Origin: Tipula vernalis
Lineage: Eukaryota > Arthropoda > Insecta > Diptera > Tipulidae
NCBI GenBank assembly: GCA_958295665.1
Contig: OY282558.1
Coordinates: forward strand, 326,775,106-326,839,105
DNA: 64,000 nucleotides
Reading direction: 5' to 3'
The translations under genes and the position numbers were made by a program. The notes under the pieces were generated by a model, which worked only from the letters and a program-made list of their open reading frames with translations, searched no databases and had not been told where the DNA came from. Of this stretch, positions 14,901 through 26,474 are shown piece after piece. Position 1 is the first letter of the stretch. Each line of letters opens with the position of its first letter.

Positions 14901-15760
14901 TTAGTAATCTTACCGCTGGCACATTTAACTTCATGTCGAAAATTAGTATCCAAATTATTAAACAACGCTTTGTTTGATGTAATGTGTGACGTTGAGCCTG
15001 AATCAATAAACCACCCGCTTGTGGTTCCGTTTACTGCAAACATAACTTTTTGACGGGCCGGTGTATCTTCATAATCATCACGTTCAGTTGTTAAATTCAC
15101 TTTCTTCTCGACAGCAGATTTATTTTCTTTATCGTTTACCTGTGCTGTACATTTATTCGCAAAATGACCTGGACCACCACAACGATAACATAACTTCTCC
15201 TTTTTCTTATGATTTGATGCCTTTTTATGTTTGTGTGTAACTTTCAGTGCGCTCGCTTCTCCGTCGTCGATTCGTCGCTTATATTCATCAATTAATTTCG
15301 ATTGCACTACCGCCTATGTCAACTCACTTTCTTTGCGCGATTCCAAAGCCGTAATCAACATATCGTAGGTTTCCGGCAGACTTCCCAACGTAGTAGCCGA
15401 TTTCCAGTCTTCGGGTTTCATTTCGATGTTTAAATCAACCATTTGTTGGAACAATTCGTTAATTCGGCCCAAATGTGCTTCCATGTCGCCGCCCTCTTCC
15501 AATCGTAGTCTCATTATTGTTTTCATCTATCGCACTTTGCTGTTTGTAGTACTTATTTCATGGTAATCTTGCAATGATGTCCATGCCTCTTTCGACGTTG
15601 TAGCATTACGAATGTGAATTAATTGGTCGTCACACACATTTAGCCCAATTATTGCTAAGCCCTGTTGATCCTTTTTATTCCATTCCTCTACTTTTGCCGT
15701 TCCCGTAGGCGCTATAGTTGCAATACAATTCCATGTACCTTCCTTCACCATTAGCATTTA
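11918..15760 (-). pseudogene. Ty1/copia retrotransposon gag-pol relic
   Basis: A copia polyprotein reads leftward with the domains in the expected order. Gag is at 15757-15314 (WNCIATIAPTGTAKVEEW, then EGGDMEAHLGRINELFQQM). The zinc knuckle CYRCGGPGHFANKC lies near 15190-15150. The protease motif WFIDSGSTSHIT lies near 15020-14985. The integrase core runs 14468-13759 (HSDVCGPM, LRTDRGGEY). Reverse transcriptase starts at 13649 (GSKWVYKIK, RYKARLVAQGF) and continues at 12926-12600. RNase H is at 12370-11918 (GYCDASFAE, LYEDNQSC, LPKAKIRKFREAAGLFE). The polymerase active site reads YVND instead of YVDD. Stops and frameshifts split it into about nine open pieces, and a small RT deletion lies near 12970. 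A 30-bp in-frame tandem duplication is at about 14783-14842. It is non-functional. Confidence 0.92.
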
Positions 15761-15936
15761 TATTTTAAATTTCCATACAAAATAATTTGTGTTGTCTAGC
15801 TTCGAAATGCTGTACTTCGTTTTCACTGATGAAATTTTGTATGGTTGATGAATACCGCGTGCAACTCACAATTTTTATGATGAAAATATCTCGCAATAAA
15901 TACTAAATCCAATGAAAATATTATTGGCATTGGGTT

Positions 15937-15951
15937 CCTATGCTCATAACC
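15937..15951 (-). other. Copia primer binding site
   Basis: Directly after the LTR end (CTACA) the minus strand reads GGTTATGAGCATAGG. Its first bases match the GGTTATGGGCC-type site by which copia elements prime minus-strand synthesis from an internal part of initiator Met tRNA. Several bases differ from the usual site. Position and orientation fit the gag start at 15757. Confidence 0.55.
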
Positions 15952-16109
15952 TGTAGAACTAAGTAGAAATAAGCAGCCAATAACAAATAAAACACGCGAT
16001 GATTGCATATACACTTTATACAATATTTATTTATTTAACGGTGCTAGTATTGACGATTGTAAAAGTAGAGAAAGCGCCTCTCGAGGAAAAAAGTTAAAAT
16101 GAGGCAACA
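15952..16109 (-). repeat. Copia 5' LTR (only LTR found)
   Basis: On the minus strand this 158-bp segment starts TGTTGCCTCATTTTAAC and ends TTAGTTCTACA, with TG...CA borders and the primer site immediately after. Its size is in the short range usual for copia LTRs. The partner LTR expected left of 11918 is absent: after the polypurine-like ATGAGGAG near 11920-11913 the sequence does not match. No target duplication can be read because only one end is present. Confidence 0.65.
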
Positions 16110-16450
16110 GCCAAAATGACATTTCTCATAACTCAAGTTTTTTTAAGTTGGTATGGAGGGGAAAAAATTACCACAAAGTTGAGAAAAGTTAATTTCCATC
16201 AAGTTCTTCTGTTGCGAAATTAGTAAAAAAATTTACTGAAATTATTTTTCGAGTATGTGTCATCAGTTTGCGCGTTAATTTTACTGTGTTAAGTAACAAC
16301 TGAACTGAACGAAAAGTTGTTAAAGATTCGCTGTTCGGTTAAATGCCCTATCTGTATATCGCGTTCTTACTTAAAGTTGTTACTGGCTCGCTGATTTCCC
16401 CATAAGGCAGCGATAGCGACATTACCCATGCCGAATTATTAACAAGGCAC
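16110..16450. other. Spacer between copia and gypsy elements
   Basis: No coding region or recognisable repeat. It may be genomic target sequence or an undetected part of the gypsy LTR. Confidence 0.3.
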
Positions 16451-16454
16451 TATA

Positions 16455-17879
16455 CTGTGGCGACCCGTAATTTTTTATAATTACACAATATGGCTTAACG
16501 GACAAAACGATAACGAACCGGTAATTACTCGGTATATCGGGTGCGCCAGATGTACGTCGAAATTATTCGAGACGCGTGATTCGAACACACTTAAAAATGT
16601 TACAAGAAATTTTCATTCGCCGAAATGAAACATTTATATTCTTAAAATATTATTGAAATTCAAGATTAATGTATTGATACAAATTAAAAGAAAATAAAGG
16701 CGGTGACCCCGACGTGATCAAAATTACAACGTAATTAAATTCGTATTTAAAAACTAAAAGATTTCAACCAGATGAATACACACGTGCATAACATTGATTG
16801 ATTGATTGATTGCGATGTACGATCAAGCATTAAGCAAGTCTCCCGTATTATAAATGCGAATACCACACCATTATACCCATGTTACACAACACGAGACACC
16901 ATTCTTCTTCATGAAGCCAACAAACCCCGTAAAGAAAAGCGCCACATCGATAACCACATAAGTTGTGATATCCGCCCCTGGCCAGGCCGCCGTCGTACAC
17001 CTTTTTACATATAACAAGATCGAGGGATGGGAAAGGAATGTTAGCACCAAAGACTCAACCCGGTTCCAGACACCTAGTAGTTGATAGTTAGTAAATTTGT
17101 TAGTAATATATTTTTTAGTAATTTATGCACAAGACAATACAATTTAAAGTTCATCTACTGCTCCAACCTGTAAGAAGACACAATGACAACACAAATCTCC
17201 TGGTACCGCAAACTCTTTTTTCTGAAAAGCTGTAAACAACTATTATTATTCCCCTCCACCATTTTTTCCATCGGCGGTTGTGAGAGGGGGGGCGAGATTT
17301 CGTTCCATCATCATGTTCCCATGCGGTCACCCAAATTTGTACTAACTGTAGGTAGTGTTGCTTGACGTTGTTGTTGAGAATACACACGTGCATAACATAA
17401 CCTCAAATACGGGGCACGTGTATAAATTGGTCTCGGTACAACGTTACATTTCAACGGAGCACATCCTCAGCAAAATTAATACTGCCGAAAAATATAATCG
17501 GCTTAAAATCTATACTCAACGGGAATAAAACAGTACCAAGGCGGTACTACAAACGACAAACACAACCACCGCGGAATTTAACGCGCCATACCCAACTGGA
17601 CACCTTAGTTTAATTTTATTTCTTTTCGTTTCTCTAATAAAGAAGAACTTGCATTGTATAAATTTAAATTAAATTAACGTAAAATTAATTCGGTAAAACA
17701 GTGTCGGCACCAAGGGTAAGTGAACTTTTGTTGTTTTTTTTATTTGTCGAGTCGTTAACTCGTTGACAAAAACCAAGTGTAAATACAAAATTTTATTTGC
17801 CTATCACGTTTTAATTATTTCTATCGGCGTGTTATACAATGAGTGATATAGTGAGAATGAATTAGAGGAGAACCTCACG
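16455..17879 (+). repeat. Ty3/gypsy LTR and leader region
   Basis: Non-coding region upstream of the gypsy gag-pol relic. It starts TGTGGCGACCCG at 16455, a plausible LTR 5' border. It contains ggcggtgaccccgacgtgat at 16700, resembling the leader of some gypsy elements, and gtgtcggcaccaagggtaag near 17701, a possible primer-site region. Part of it (16975-17165) recurs in inverted orientation at 46095-46290, showing it is dispersed. Exact LTR borders are uncertain because no second copy flanks the element. Confidence 0.5.
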
Positions 17880-19985
17880 ATGGTTGGAACGACCCAACTG
17901 TACAAAGTATCGGTGAAACATGCACCATTCAATCGTAACGATCCAGAAAGCGGCATTGCGGTCGATACTACCAAATTTATCTACGCGGTAGTTAACGTTC
18001 AAAGGAATAGGTCGCGAGACACCCAAATTATTGGTACCATCATCAATACGGCATCTACGCCAAGAAATGCATAAAGCCATGCCATTTCAACAAAACCAGC
18101 CCGGAACGTATCAATCTGGAAATCCTCATGCGGCAAGTGATGGTATCGATACGTACGGGTACAAAAATCTTACACTCAACATAGGTCTTCGCAGACCCCT
18201 GATACGGAAGTTCGTTTTGGCTAAAGTCAACCGATGCATTTTGGGCGCCAATTTTTTATCACACTTTGGTTTATTGTGTTGGCACACTGTCACACTTCGG
18301 TTTATTGTGCTGTCACGCAAAAGTACGACGTCTAAACGGTGACAAGATGAAAATAGCTAAGCAGAAATCGAAACGTGAACAGCACAAGGAGTATGCCGAG
18401 TCCACTGCACATAGCAAACAAAAAAAGACGATAACTGGCGATTATGCGGCGACTACAGAACCCTGAACTCGGTAACGAAACCCGACGTTACCCGATTCCC
18501 TTTGTGACGGATTTCACACACCAACTCGAATCATGTACAATATTTTCAAAGATCGACCTCGAGAAGACCCAAATGATATTTGGGTTACACACCGCGGCCC
18601 AAGCGTTTCAAAGGCTAGTTCACTCGGTATTTCGAGAATTGGCGTTCGTATTCGCCTACATCGACGATCTTCTGATCGCCACATCAAACATGGGAGAACA
18701 CTTCAAGCACCTACAAATAGTTTTGTAGCGGTAAAAGGGCGCGGGATTGGTAATCAACCTAAATAAATGTGAATTCGCCAGAGACAAAATATCCTTTCTC
18801 GGATTTCACATCAGTGGAGCAATTCAAAGTTTTCCACAACCAGCTACAACCGTCGGTATTCTCCGATTCTTGGGAATGATAAACTATTATCGAATTTTCC
18901 TACCCAAGGATGCACACGATCAGAGAATTCTTTACGATTTCATCAAAGGACAGAGAAAGAAGGACAAGTCACCGATAAATTGAACCGATGAATCGAACAA
19001 GGCGTTTGAAACATGCAAAACGAAATTAGCCTAATGCACTCAGCTGACGTATCCTGTCCCAAATACTAAATTCGCAATCCTCGTCGACGCGTCAAACACA
19101 GCAATGGCAGCGGCACTCCAACAATATACAAAAATGAATGGGGACCACTCTTCTTCCATTCGCGAAAGCTAAGCGATACCGAAACCCGCTACAGCACATA
19201 TTAGCCGCCTATTCGGCTATAAAAGATTTCAAAGATTTTGTCTAGGGCCGAGAATTCATTATCCGATCATAAGCCGTTAACGTTCGCATTTCGTCAAAAC
19301 TCCGAGAATCGACCCGATGTATCGACCAAATTCACATCGGAAGCGTCATAGACTATGCAACAATTACTGATGAACAAACAAACGACGTGAAACTCGCAAG
19401 GCTCATGGAAACAAACGCGCCTTTGAAGTCCTAAAAAATTCCAATATTCGGAACAAATAAAGAAATCATATGTGTCGTTTCGACCGGCACACAACGCCCG
19501 TTTATTCCCAAACCGAAAAATGGTCATATGGCCAACGAAATTCACTTCGATATTGTCGGACCTCTGCCGCTATCCAAAGGTAACTGAAACTATAGCGGAA
19601 GCATGTCAGCCAACTCGGCATATCATCAATCATTGTATAGAGATATAGGTGGACAATTAGACTCAACTATGTTCGACGAGCTCTCAAAATCCCTGGGATT
19701 CCACCACAAATGGACCACAGCCTACAATACCGAAGTTTTAGTGTCGCAATAATGTGCTTAGCTGAAAAATAATGGACAAAATTCCTACCTATAATACTGC
19801 TCGGTCTAAGAACCACATTTCGAGAAAACTTCCAAAGTACAGCAGTTGAACTTGTCTATGGAGAAACCATACTTGTAGTGGACTTTATACAAATCGTTAC
19901 ACAGCTACGCAACCAATTCACAGACATGAAACCCGCTTCGGCATTATGAAATTCGCAAGAGAAAATTTTCGTCTTCAAAGAATTG
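17880..19985 (+). pseudogene. Ty3/gypsy gag-pol relic
   Basis: A shortened gag-like start (YKVSVKHAPFNRNDPES, 17900-17955) runs straight into a protease-like region (DTYGYKNLTLNIGLRRPLI, then KVNRCILGANFLSHFGLL, 18140-18275). Reverse transcriptase follows at 18495-18980 with YPIPFVTDFTHQL, TIFSKIDL, TAAQAFQRLV, the catalytic block FAYIDDLLIA and FLGMINYYRIF. RNase H is at 18985-19270 (PNTKFAILVDASNTAMAAAL). An integrase remnant runs 19500-19960 (HFDIVGPLPLSKGN, FHHKWTTAYNTE, LIYG-type VYGETI). Roughly 28 residues are missing between motif A and the TAAQ block, gag is mostly deleted and stops occur throughout. It is inactive. Confidence 0.85.
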
Positions 19986-22200
19986 GTAACATAAACTAAA
20001 TTACAGTTATGTTTTTGCTCAAGTCCAAATTAATATTCAAATTCAATTTCTACTCAAATTTTTTTTTAATTACGGCTTAAGAATCAAATACTTCGAAACT
20101 TACTCAGATTTCTACTCAAAATTTTGATACAAATTTAACAAATTTTTTGATCCAAACTAGAGTTTTAAATTCGACATTAACTCAGCGTTTCTAATAACAT
20201 TCGAATAAATTCTCAATAAATTTCTTAAATGCATTTGCAACTAAAGCTGAAGTTGTATTCCAAATTTCTAATCAAACACAATTAGACAAATCTAGATTGG
20301 AATTTTTACTTAATTTGTAAACAAAATATCACAAAAATTCTAGCTTAATTGCAACCATAATTTTTCGTTAATTAAATTTGGAATTCAAACTCATTTTTTT
20401 AAATATTTTTTAATTAAATTGCATCCAAATATTTGCTCAAACTCTCAGTCCAAACTTTGTTCAACTCTTGTTTTACCCCGTTCAAAATAAAAATTTTGCT
20501 CGAATAATTAACTAAATTTTTAAAATTAACTCAAACTGTTATTAAAGGCAGTCAGTTAAACTCTATTTCTAATGTAAATTCCTATTAATGGCTTATTCAC
20601 ATGAATCGCGATTTTACTCGTATGAGTAAAAATGATTCACTGATTTCTCCTAAATTACAATATAAAATATATACTGGTCACTTAAAAAATAGCTAATAAG
20701 CCATTTCGAATGAAATGTCATTGACAATATTTTTTTGCAAACGAACTTTTCCTAATAAAAATTGCATAAAAGGGTTTACTCGCGCAAATTTTACAATATG
20801 GCCGCGATTTAAACATTTTTTGCAGTTTTTATTAGGAAATGTGTGTTTGCTAAAAAAATTGTCAATGACTAGTATTTATTTGACGTCGTAATTTAAGAGA
20901 AATCAGTGAACTATTTTACTCGTACGAGTAAAATCGCGATTCATGTGAATAGGCCATTAAGATTTTATTATATTACGGTTTATAATTGAAATGCTTCTAT
21001 TATAAAACAAAATTCATTCAGATTTTCAACTAAAAAATTTGTTGAAATCGATTTTAGAATTGCTCTTTCACATAACGTGCATTAAATATTTTGCTCAAAT
21101 TGTTTTCAAAATGTGTTTCCCAAATGCAAAATAAACAAGACAATTTCTACTTAAAATTCCACTCAAATTCATTATATCTAGTTTAGAATTCAAGCTAAGT
21201 TTTTCTCTTCGTTCTCTTAATCAATTTCCTCTCTGTCGAATGCTGTTGGCCAAAATTCCATTTATCATTTTGTTCAACTTCAAAAACAGCTTGGAACTAA
21301 ATTTCTGATTAAAAATCTTAATTTTTTTTCGAACCCATTTTGATTTTAAACTAAGTTACTAGAGTGAATACCATTCACATATTAAAAGGAAAATTACAAT
21401 AATCGATTAGCACAATACCTAAATATTTGTTAAAACTTTAAATTTACTCAAGTTTTCATTTCAATTTAATTCAATGAACGTGATCAAAATTACAATTAAC
21501 ATTCAAGTATACAGTTTGCAAGTTTAACTCAATTTCGGATTAAAATGTGACTCAATGTTAATTTATTCCAGATGGAATTGTAATCTAATTTTATTCTGGA
21601 TGCATCTAAGGTTTTATTCGAATCCATAAAACCCGTTTTCTTTTCCACTCAAATTCAGCCTAGTTTCCCCTTATCTATTCTTTGCACTATCTACATAATT
21701 TGCGCTCATTTTTTCGTTTTCTAATTGAAAATCCACTCAGTAAATCTATTGTGCAATGTAAACTTAGATTTCTCTCAAAATCTAGTTTAGAACACCAAAT
21801 TTACACTCAAATTTTTCCAAATCAATTTTTAACCCAAGTACCACTGTACAACAATTTGTACTATTTAAATTCCATGCAAAAAGTAGTTTAATCCAGAAGC
21901 ATTTTCATAATTTCGATTTTAAATTTCACTCAAAATGTTGAAAGGTATGTCTTGGTTCGAATTGTACCTAAATTAAAATTGTACATATCTGTTTAATTTC
22001 AAACTGAAAATTTATGGCTTTAAAATCGGAAGTTTTCTTAAATCAAGCTTTGGTTGGAATTTTTATTCAAAGATTGAAATTCAAATTCTATTTATACCTA
22101 AATTTCTGCTGAAAACTACAATTAGCTTTTGATTCATATCAAACACAAGATCTTCTTCAAATCTAGTTTATAATTCTAACTCAATTTCTAAATTTTTAAA
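19986..22200. other. AT-rich degenerate region rich in CTCAAATTT phrases
   Basis: Non-coding DNA with a strand bias toward A, C and T in which variants of tactcaaattt recur every few tens of bases. The same texture resumes after the LINE at 26713-26880, showing that the LINE inserted into it. It may be the untranslated 3' part of the gypsy element to its left or an old minisatellite. The TTAA MITE lies inside it. No gene is supported. Confidence 0.45.
20589..20956. mobile_element. Palindromic MITE with TTAA target duplication
   Basis: A 368-bp element flanked on both sides by TTAA (20585-20588 and 20957-20960). The ends are long inverted repeats: TGGCTTATTCACATGAATCG on the left and its near-complement at the right end. 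Similarity covers about 60 bp, including ttttactcgtatgagtaaaa. Internal parts pair as well: gtcattgacaat with attgtcaatgac, and ttcctaataaaaa with tttttattaggaa. The whole element can therefore fold into one hairpin. It has no ORF. TTAA duplications are made by piggyBac and Kolobok transposases, so one of these probably mobilised it. Confidence 0.85.
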
Positions 22201-22753
22201 GAGGGTTTTTTTTTCAACATGGCCGCCGAATGAAAAAGTAGTGCTGATGCTGAGCTAAATAATTAAATAAAATCACTAAATAGTGTGTTATAATTCAATT
22301 TTGATTGCCGAACAATTTACAATTTATAGTGTTTAATAGTGGTTAATCGCAATAATTATGGATCGACGAATTGATAATATAAAATATAATATTTGAATAC
22401 ATATGTACAATAAATACAGTAATTGTGAAATTGGCATTGTGTGTGTTAATTGGCATATGAATGAATGATACTCCTAATCGAACAGTGAATTGTGATAAAC
22501 CGCATCAACAAAAAATAATCCAGTTGTTAATTTAATAGTGTGAATTTGATAATTAAAATAAAATAGTGTCCAGTCAATTAATATATAAAAAATAACAAAA
22601 CAAAAAAAAAAAAACTTTCTACGAGTGCTTTTTGTAACTGTGTACAAGTATTTCCAATAAATTGAAGTAATAAACATTATATAGCTGTTTAATATAACAA
22701 AGTGAACTGCATAATACTTACTTCCTTAAATTCGATTTGATTATTATTAAAAA

Positions 22754-23569
22754 ATGGCATTCCCAGCTGCTACGACATCGAATGTGGCAAATCAAAACCT
22801 TATCACTCGGAGTTCTACAAAGTTAAATGAAAAGTTAAATGAGGTTTTCCAAACCGAAAATCCAACTATGAAAGATGTCCTTGCTGCAAATAAGGCCATT
22901 TTTGATCGTATACTTACAACTGAATCGTCTTTAGCTAAAAAATTTGATTCATTAAGTGAAACGGTGGCATCGTTTGGTACTGAGTTAACAACTATCCAAG
23001 GAAAAATCGGTTTAGTGGAAAAAAAGGTTGAAGTGTGCAACGACGATATAAAATTGTTACAACTTGAGGTCGAAACGCTAAAACAACAGCAAGTTCAAAA
23101 CGACGTAGTTATAAGTGGTTTTCCATCGCTGGATTTTGATCCAGAAGATGTAGTCAGAAAGCTAAGCCATGTGTTCCAATTCAATACGGATAATGTTATC
23201 CACTCTTACAGTAAGAAAGTGAAAGTAAATATTGATAATAGTGAAGAAACAAAATCGTTCTTACACATAATCATTACATTTAAGAATAGTGGTGTCAAAT
23301 CAAGTTTTTTGGCAAAATTACGAAAAAACGGACCACTTTTTCTAAATCAGCTGTTTCCCGATCAACAACAAAATAAAAAACAAATTTTCATTAATGAAAG
23401 GATGACATTGCATAACGTTAAAATTATGAAGATATTAAATCAAATGAAGAGGAATAAAAAAATAGTACATGCCTGGCTACGTAGTGGAAAAATGTATGTA
23501 CGTGTTAAACAAGGTGATCAACAAATTCAAATTAAAACAACTGATGACATCACTAAATTAAATGTTTAG
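22754..23569 (+). CDS. LINE ORF1 protein
   Basis: A 271-residue RNA-binding type ORF1 protein of a LINE, expected to coat the element RNA and act as chaperone in the ribonucleoprotein. Residues about 55-115 are heptad-rich and look like a coiled coil (KIGLVEKKVEVCNDDIKLLQ). Residues about 115-271 resemble the L1-ORF1/baculovirus-FP type domain: NDVVISGFP, then a block of VVRKLSHVF type, a basic KSSFLAKLRKNG and near the end IVHAWLRSGKMYVRVKQG. The ATG at 22754 follows a long stop-rich leader and is the first ATG of the frame with good context (aaaaatggc). The stop is 32 nt before ORF2. No CCHC zinc knuckle is visible. It is intact and AT-rich in codon use like its surroundings. Confidence 0.82.
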   Translation: MAFPAATTSNVANQNLITRSSTKLNEKLNEVFQTENPTMKDVLAANKAIFDRILTTESSLAKKFDSLSETVASFGTELTTIQGKIGLVEKKVEVCNDDIKLLQLEVETLKQQQVQNDVVISGFPSLDFDPEDVVRKLSHVFQFNTDNVIHSYSKKVKVNIDNSEETKSFLHIIITFKNSGVKSSFLAKLRKNGPLFLNQLFPDQQQNKKQIFINERMTLHNVKIMKILNQMKRNKKIVHAWLRSGKMYVRVKQGDQQIQIKTTDDITKLNV

Positions 23570-23603
23570 CAGCTCAACATCGGATGTTTACTAATCAGAT
23601 GCA

Positions 23604-26474
23604 ATGATACAAAAAGATAAATATTTTCTCAATTTAAATGAATTTAAATATAATAATAAATTTAATGCAATTTTAGGTATCAATATACTGTATATTAATA
23701 TCAATCGATTGAAGAATAAGGTAGAAAGGCTCGAGGAGTTTTTGTTTTCGCTGAATTATGAAATTGACATTATAATATTAACTGAAACATTTCTATACAG
23801 TTTTGAGACTAATTTTATCAAACTAAATAACTATAGAGCATATTATCATAATTCACGTGATCATAGGGGTGGAGGTGGTATTACGGTTTTTATAAATAAT
23901 GCGTTAGATTTTATTTTGAAGTGTAGCTATACGTATATGGAAAATGAATTTATGATTTTGCATTCTCGTAAGTTGAAGTTCAATATAATTGCCGTATATA
24001 GGCCAGGGCATACTCATGTCTCTTCATTTTTAGCTTATTTTGGTAATCTATTGGAACAATTTCAACAAAGTGTCGTGGTTGGTGATTTCAACATTAATCT
24101 GCTAGATGGAAGCGACAGTGAAGTGATTGATTATACGACGTTTTTACAAATATATTCCTTCAGAATTATTAACAAAATTGATAAAAAACATTCTACGCGA
24201 TTCTCAAATACTACTAGTACAATCATTGACCATGTTCTAACATCGATACCGTATCATTTTCATGTTCTGATTTCGCCAACTGATCTTAGTGACCATGAAT
24301 TTTTGTTAACTCGTTGCTTTGCACAAAGTAAACGAATACGTATGACTAAACAAATAGTTCAACGTAATCAACTAGTTATTGATAGATTTATAGAAGAAAC
24401 TAATTTTACCAGTAATTCATTTCTAGAATTCTATCGTTCCTTAATAAATGTCATTGCTAAGAACACGACAAGTAAAGAACAAGTGATAAATGTTTATACT
24501 TACAATAAGCCGTGGTTTACAAATGATTTAAAACAATTAATTAAATCACGGATTAAATTTCAAAAACTTAAAAGAAGGTATTCTACTAATTCATATTTCA
24601 AAGAAGTATTCCATATTCTCAAGAAAGAAAGTTATGAGATGGTTATCAAATTAAAAACGGATTATTATAATAAATTACTAGACGAAAGTCTTAAATCTCC
24701 TAAAAAAATGTGGTCCATTTTAAATGAAATTTTACATAATCGGAATAGGACAATTGAAGAACCTATAAATTTATCAGATAACAGTAATAAATTGGTTACC
24801 TCGCAAAGCGAGGTAGTTAATCAATTCAATCAGTTCTTTAACGATATTGGAAAAAACAATAATTATAACAATATTTGTATCAACCATTCATCTACAATTC
24901 AGGTGCTAAGTAGACTAAGCCATTTCAAACCAACTGATTTTGAAGAAATTAATATAATTGTCTCTAGCTTAGATACTTCTAGCTCATCTGGCTGGGATGC
25001 CATTTCATCGAAATTTGTTAAGAATTTCAAAGAAAAGTTAATTCCAGTATTGTGCGCTGGCATAAATGAGGCTTTCATGAGCAATAAGTTACCTGATGAA
25101 CTAAAACTTGCTCGTATAACCCCAATATTTAAAGGTGGATCAAAGCTAGATATAAACAATTTTCGTCCAGTTTCTGTCCTTCCTCATTTTTCAAAAATCT
25201 TCGAAAGATCGATTCATAACCAGCTGCAAGACTACCTCAATGTAAATCAATTGATTAATGCAAATCAGTTTGGTTTTCAGAAAAATAGTAGTACATTATC
25301 TGCTGTCTTAAATCTTATGGACAACATTTATAATAATTTGAAATCGAAAAATGTCACATCAGGCATCTTTATTGATCTGGCTAAAGCCTTTGATTGCATT
25401 GATCATTCAATTCTACTTCTAAAGTTAAAAACGCTTGGAGTTATAGATAATGCACTCGCGCTGCTCGGAGACTACCTACTAAATCGCCGATACTATGTTC
25501 AAATCGGAATCAATAAGTCCGTGATGCTTCCCTTAAAGTGTGGTGTACCTCAAGGTTCAATATTAGGCCCGTTACTATTTACAATATATATAAATGATAT
25601 TTTCTCACTTAAATTATTGGGTAAACTTCAGCTATTTGCTGATGATGCTGCACTTGTTTATGGTGCTACTGATCAGCATGATCTAAAACTTCAAATGGAT
25701 ACGGACCTGAAAACACTGAATGTATATTTTGTTGCCAACAAACTCAGTCTTAATAAATCTAAAACGAAATTTTTGATATTCTCGTTCAAACATTATCTAT
25801 TTCCTGATTTCACTAATCTTGATCTTAACTCAGAATTCATAAGTAGAGTAAACAATATTTGTTATTTAGGATTACATCTGAGCTATAACTTAAACTGGGC
25901 CACCCATATTAATTCCATTAAACAAAAAGTTGAACCGTTTATAGCTGTCTTTCGTCGAACTAGTAAATTTGTATTAAGTTTCACTTCACTAAATTATTAC
26001 TATTCATTTATACATTCAAACTTATTGTATTTGATTCAGATTTGGGGATCCGCAGGCATAACCAAGGTTGCTGAGCTACAAGTCTACCAGAATCAAGCGT
26101 TAAAGGCAATCCTAAATTTAGATATGAAAACGCCTACCATTTCGCTTTATTCCAATAGATTGCTGCCAATATCTCGAATGGTGGATTATGAATTCATTAT
26201 CTTAGTTTACAAACTTACGTATAAAATGATAAAATCAAATATTGTGCTAATGACAAATTATGAAATCACCGAATGTGAAAGTAGAATTGCAACTCATTAT
26301 CGCTTACCCAGATATTTGCACAAAAGTTCTCAAAATAGTTTTTTTTATCGCGGTTTAGAACTGTTTAACAAGATTAACCCTAACTGGAAATGTATGTCAC
26401 TGGGAATCTTTAAGAATAACGTCAAGGAAAAATTGTATACGGAATTCGTTAAATATTATCACCTCGATCACTAA
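23604..26474 (+). CDS. LINE ORF2: endonuclease and reverse transcriptase
   Basis: A 956-residue polyprotein that nicks target DNA and copies the element RNA by target-primed reverse transcription. N-terminal endonuclease: NINRLKNKVERLEEFL (about residues 31-46), ILTETFL (57-63, catalytic Glu), RGGGGITVFINNALDF (about 89-104), VVGDFNINLL (about 157-166) and LSDHEFLLT (about 227-235, catalytic His). Reverse transcriptase: FRPVSVLPHFSKIFERSI (about 520-537), GIFIDLAKAFDCIDHS (about 587-602, motif A Asp), CGVPQGSILGPLLFTIYIND (about 648-667) and LFADDAALVY (about 677, motif C FADD). The C-terminal region reads YSFIHSNLLYLIQIWGSA. There is no RNase H or C-terminal zinc finger. The frame has no stop or shift. 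Every core motif is present, so this copy may be able to move, though activity is not shown. Confidence 0.93.
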   Translation: MIQKDKYFLNLNEFKYNNKFNAILGINILYININRLKNKVERLEEFLFSLNYEIDIIILTETFLYSFETNFIKLNNYRAYYHNSRDHRGGGGITVFINNALDFILKCSYTYMENEFMILHSRKLKFNIIAVYRPGHTHVSSFLAYFGNLLEQFQQSVVVGDFNINLLDGSDSEVIDYTTFLQIYSFRIINKIDKKHSTRFSNTTSTIIDHVLTSIPYHFHVLISPTDLSDHEFLLTRCFAQSKRIRMTKQIVQRNQLVIDRFIEETNFTSNSFLEFYRSLINVIAKNTTSKEQVINVYTYNKPWFTNDLKQLIKSRIKFQKLKRRYSTNSYFKEVFHILKKESYEMVIKLKTDYYNKLLDESLKSPKKMWSILNEILHNRNRTIEEPINLSDNSNKLVTSQSEVVNQFNQFFNDIGKNNNYNNICINHSSTIQVLSRLSHFKPTDFEEINIIVSSLDTSSSSGWDAISSKFVKNFKEKLIPVLCAGINEAFMSNKLPDELKLARITPIFKGGSKLDINNFRPVSVLPHFSKIFERSIHNQLQDYLNVNQLINANQFGFQKNSSTLSAVLNLMDNIYNNLKSKNVTSGIFIDLAKAFDCIDHSILLLKLKTLGVIDNALALLGDYLLNRRYYVQIGINKSVMLPLKCGVPQGSILGPLLFTIYINDIFSLKLLGKLQLFADDAALVYGATDQHDLKLQMDTDLKTLNVYFVANKLSLNKSKTKFLIFSFKHYLFPDFTNLDLNSEFISRVNNICYLGLHLSYNLNWATHINSIKQKVEPFIAVFRRTSKFVLSFTSLNYYYSFIHSNLLYLIQIWGSAGITKVAELQVYQNQALKAILNLDMKTPTISLYSNRLLPISRMVDYEFIILVYKLTYKMIKSNIVLMTNYEITECESRIATHYRLPRYLHKSSQNSFFYRGLELFNKINPNWKCMSLGIFKNNVKEKLYTEFVKYYHLDH

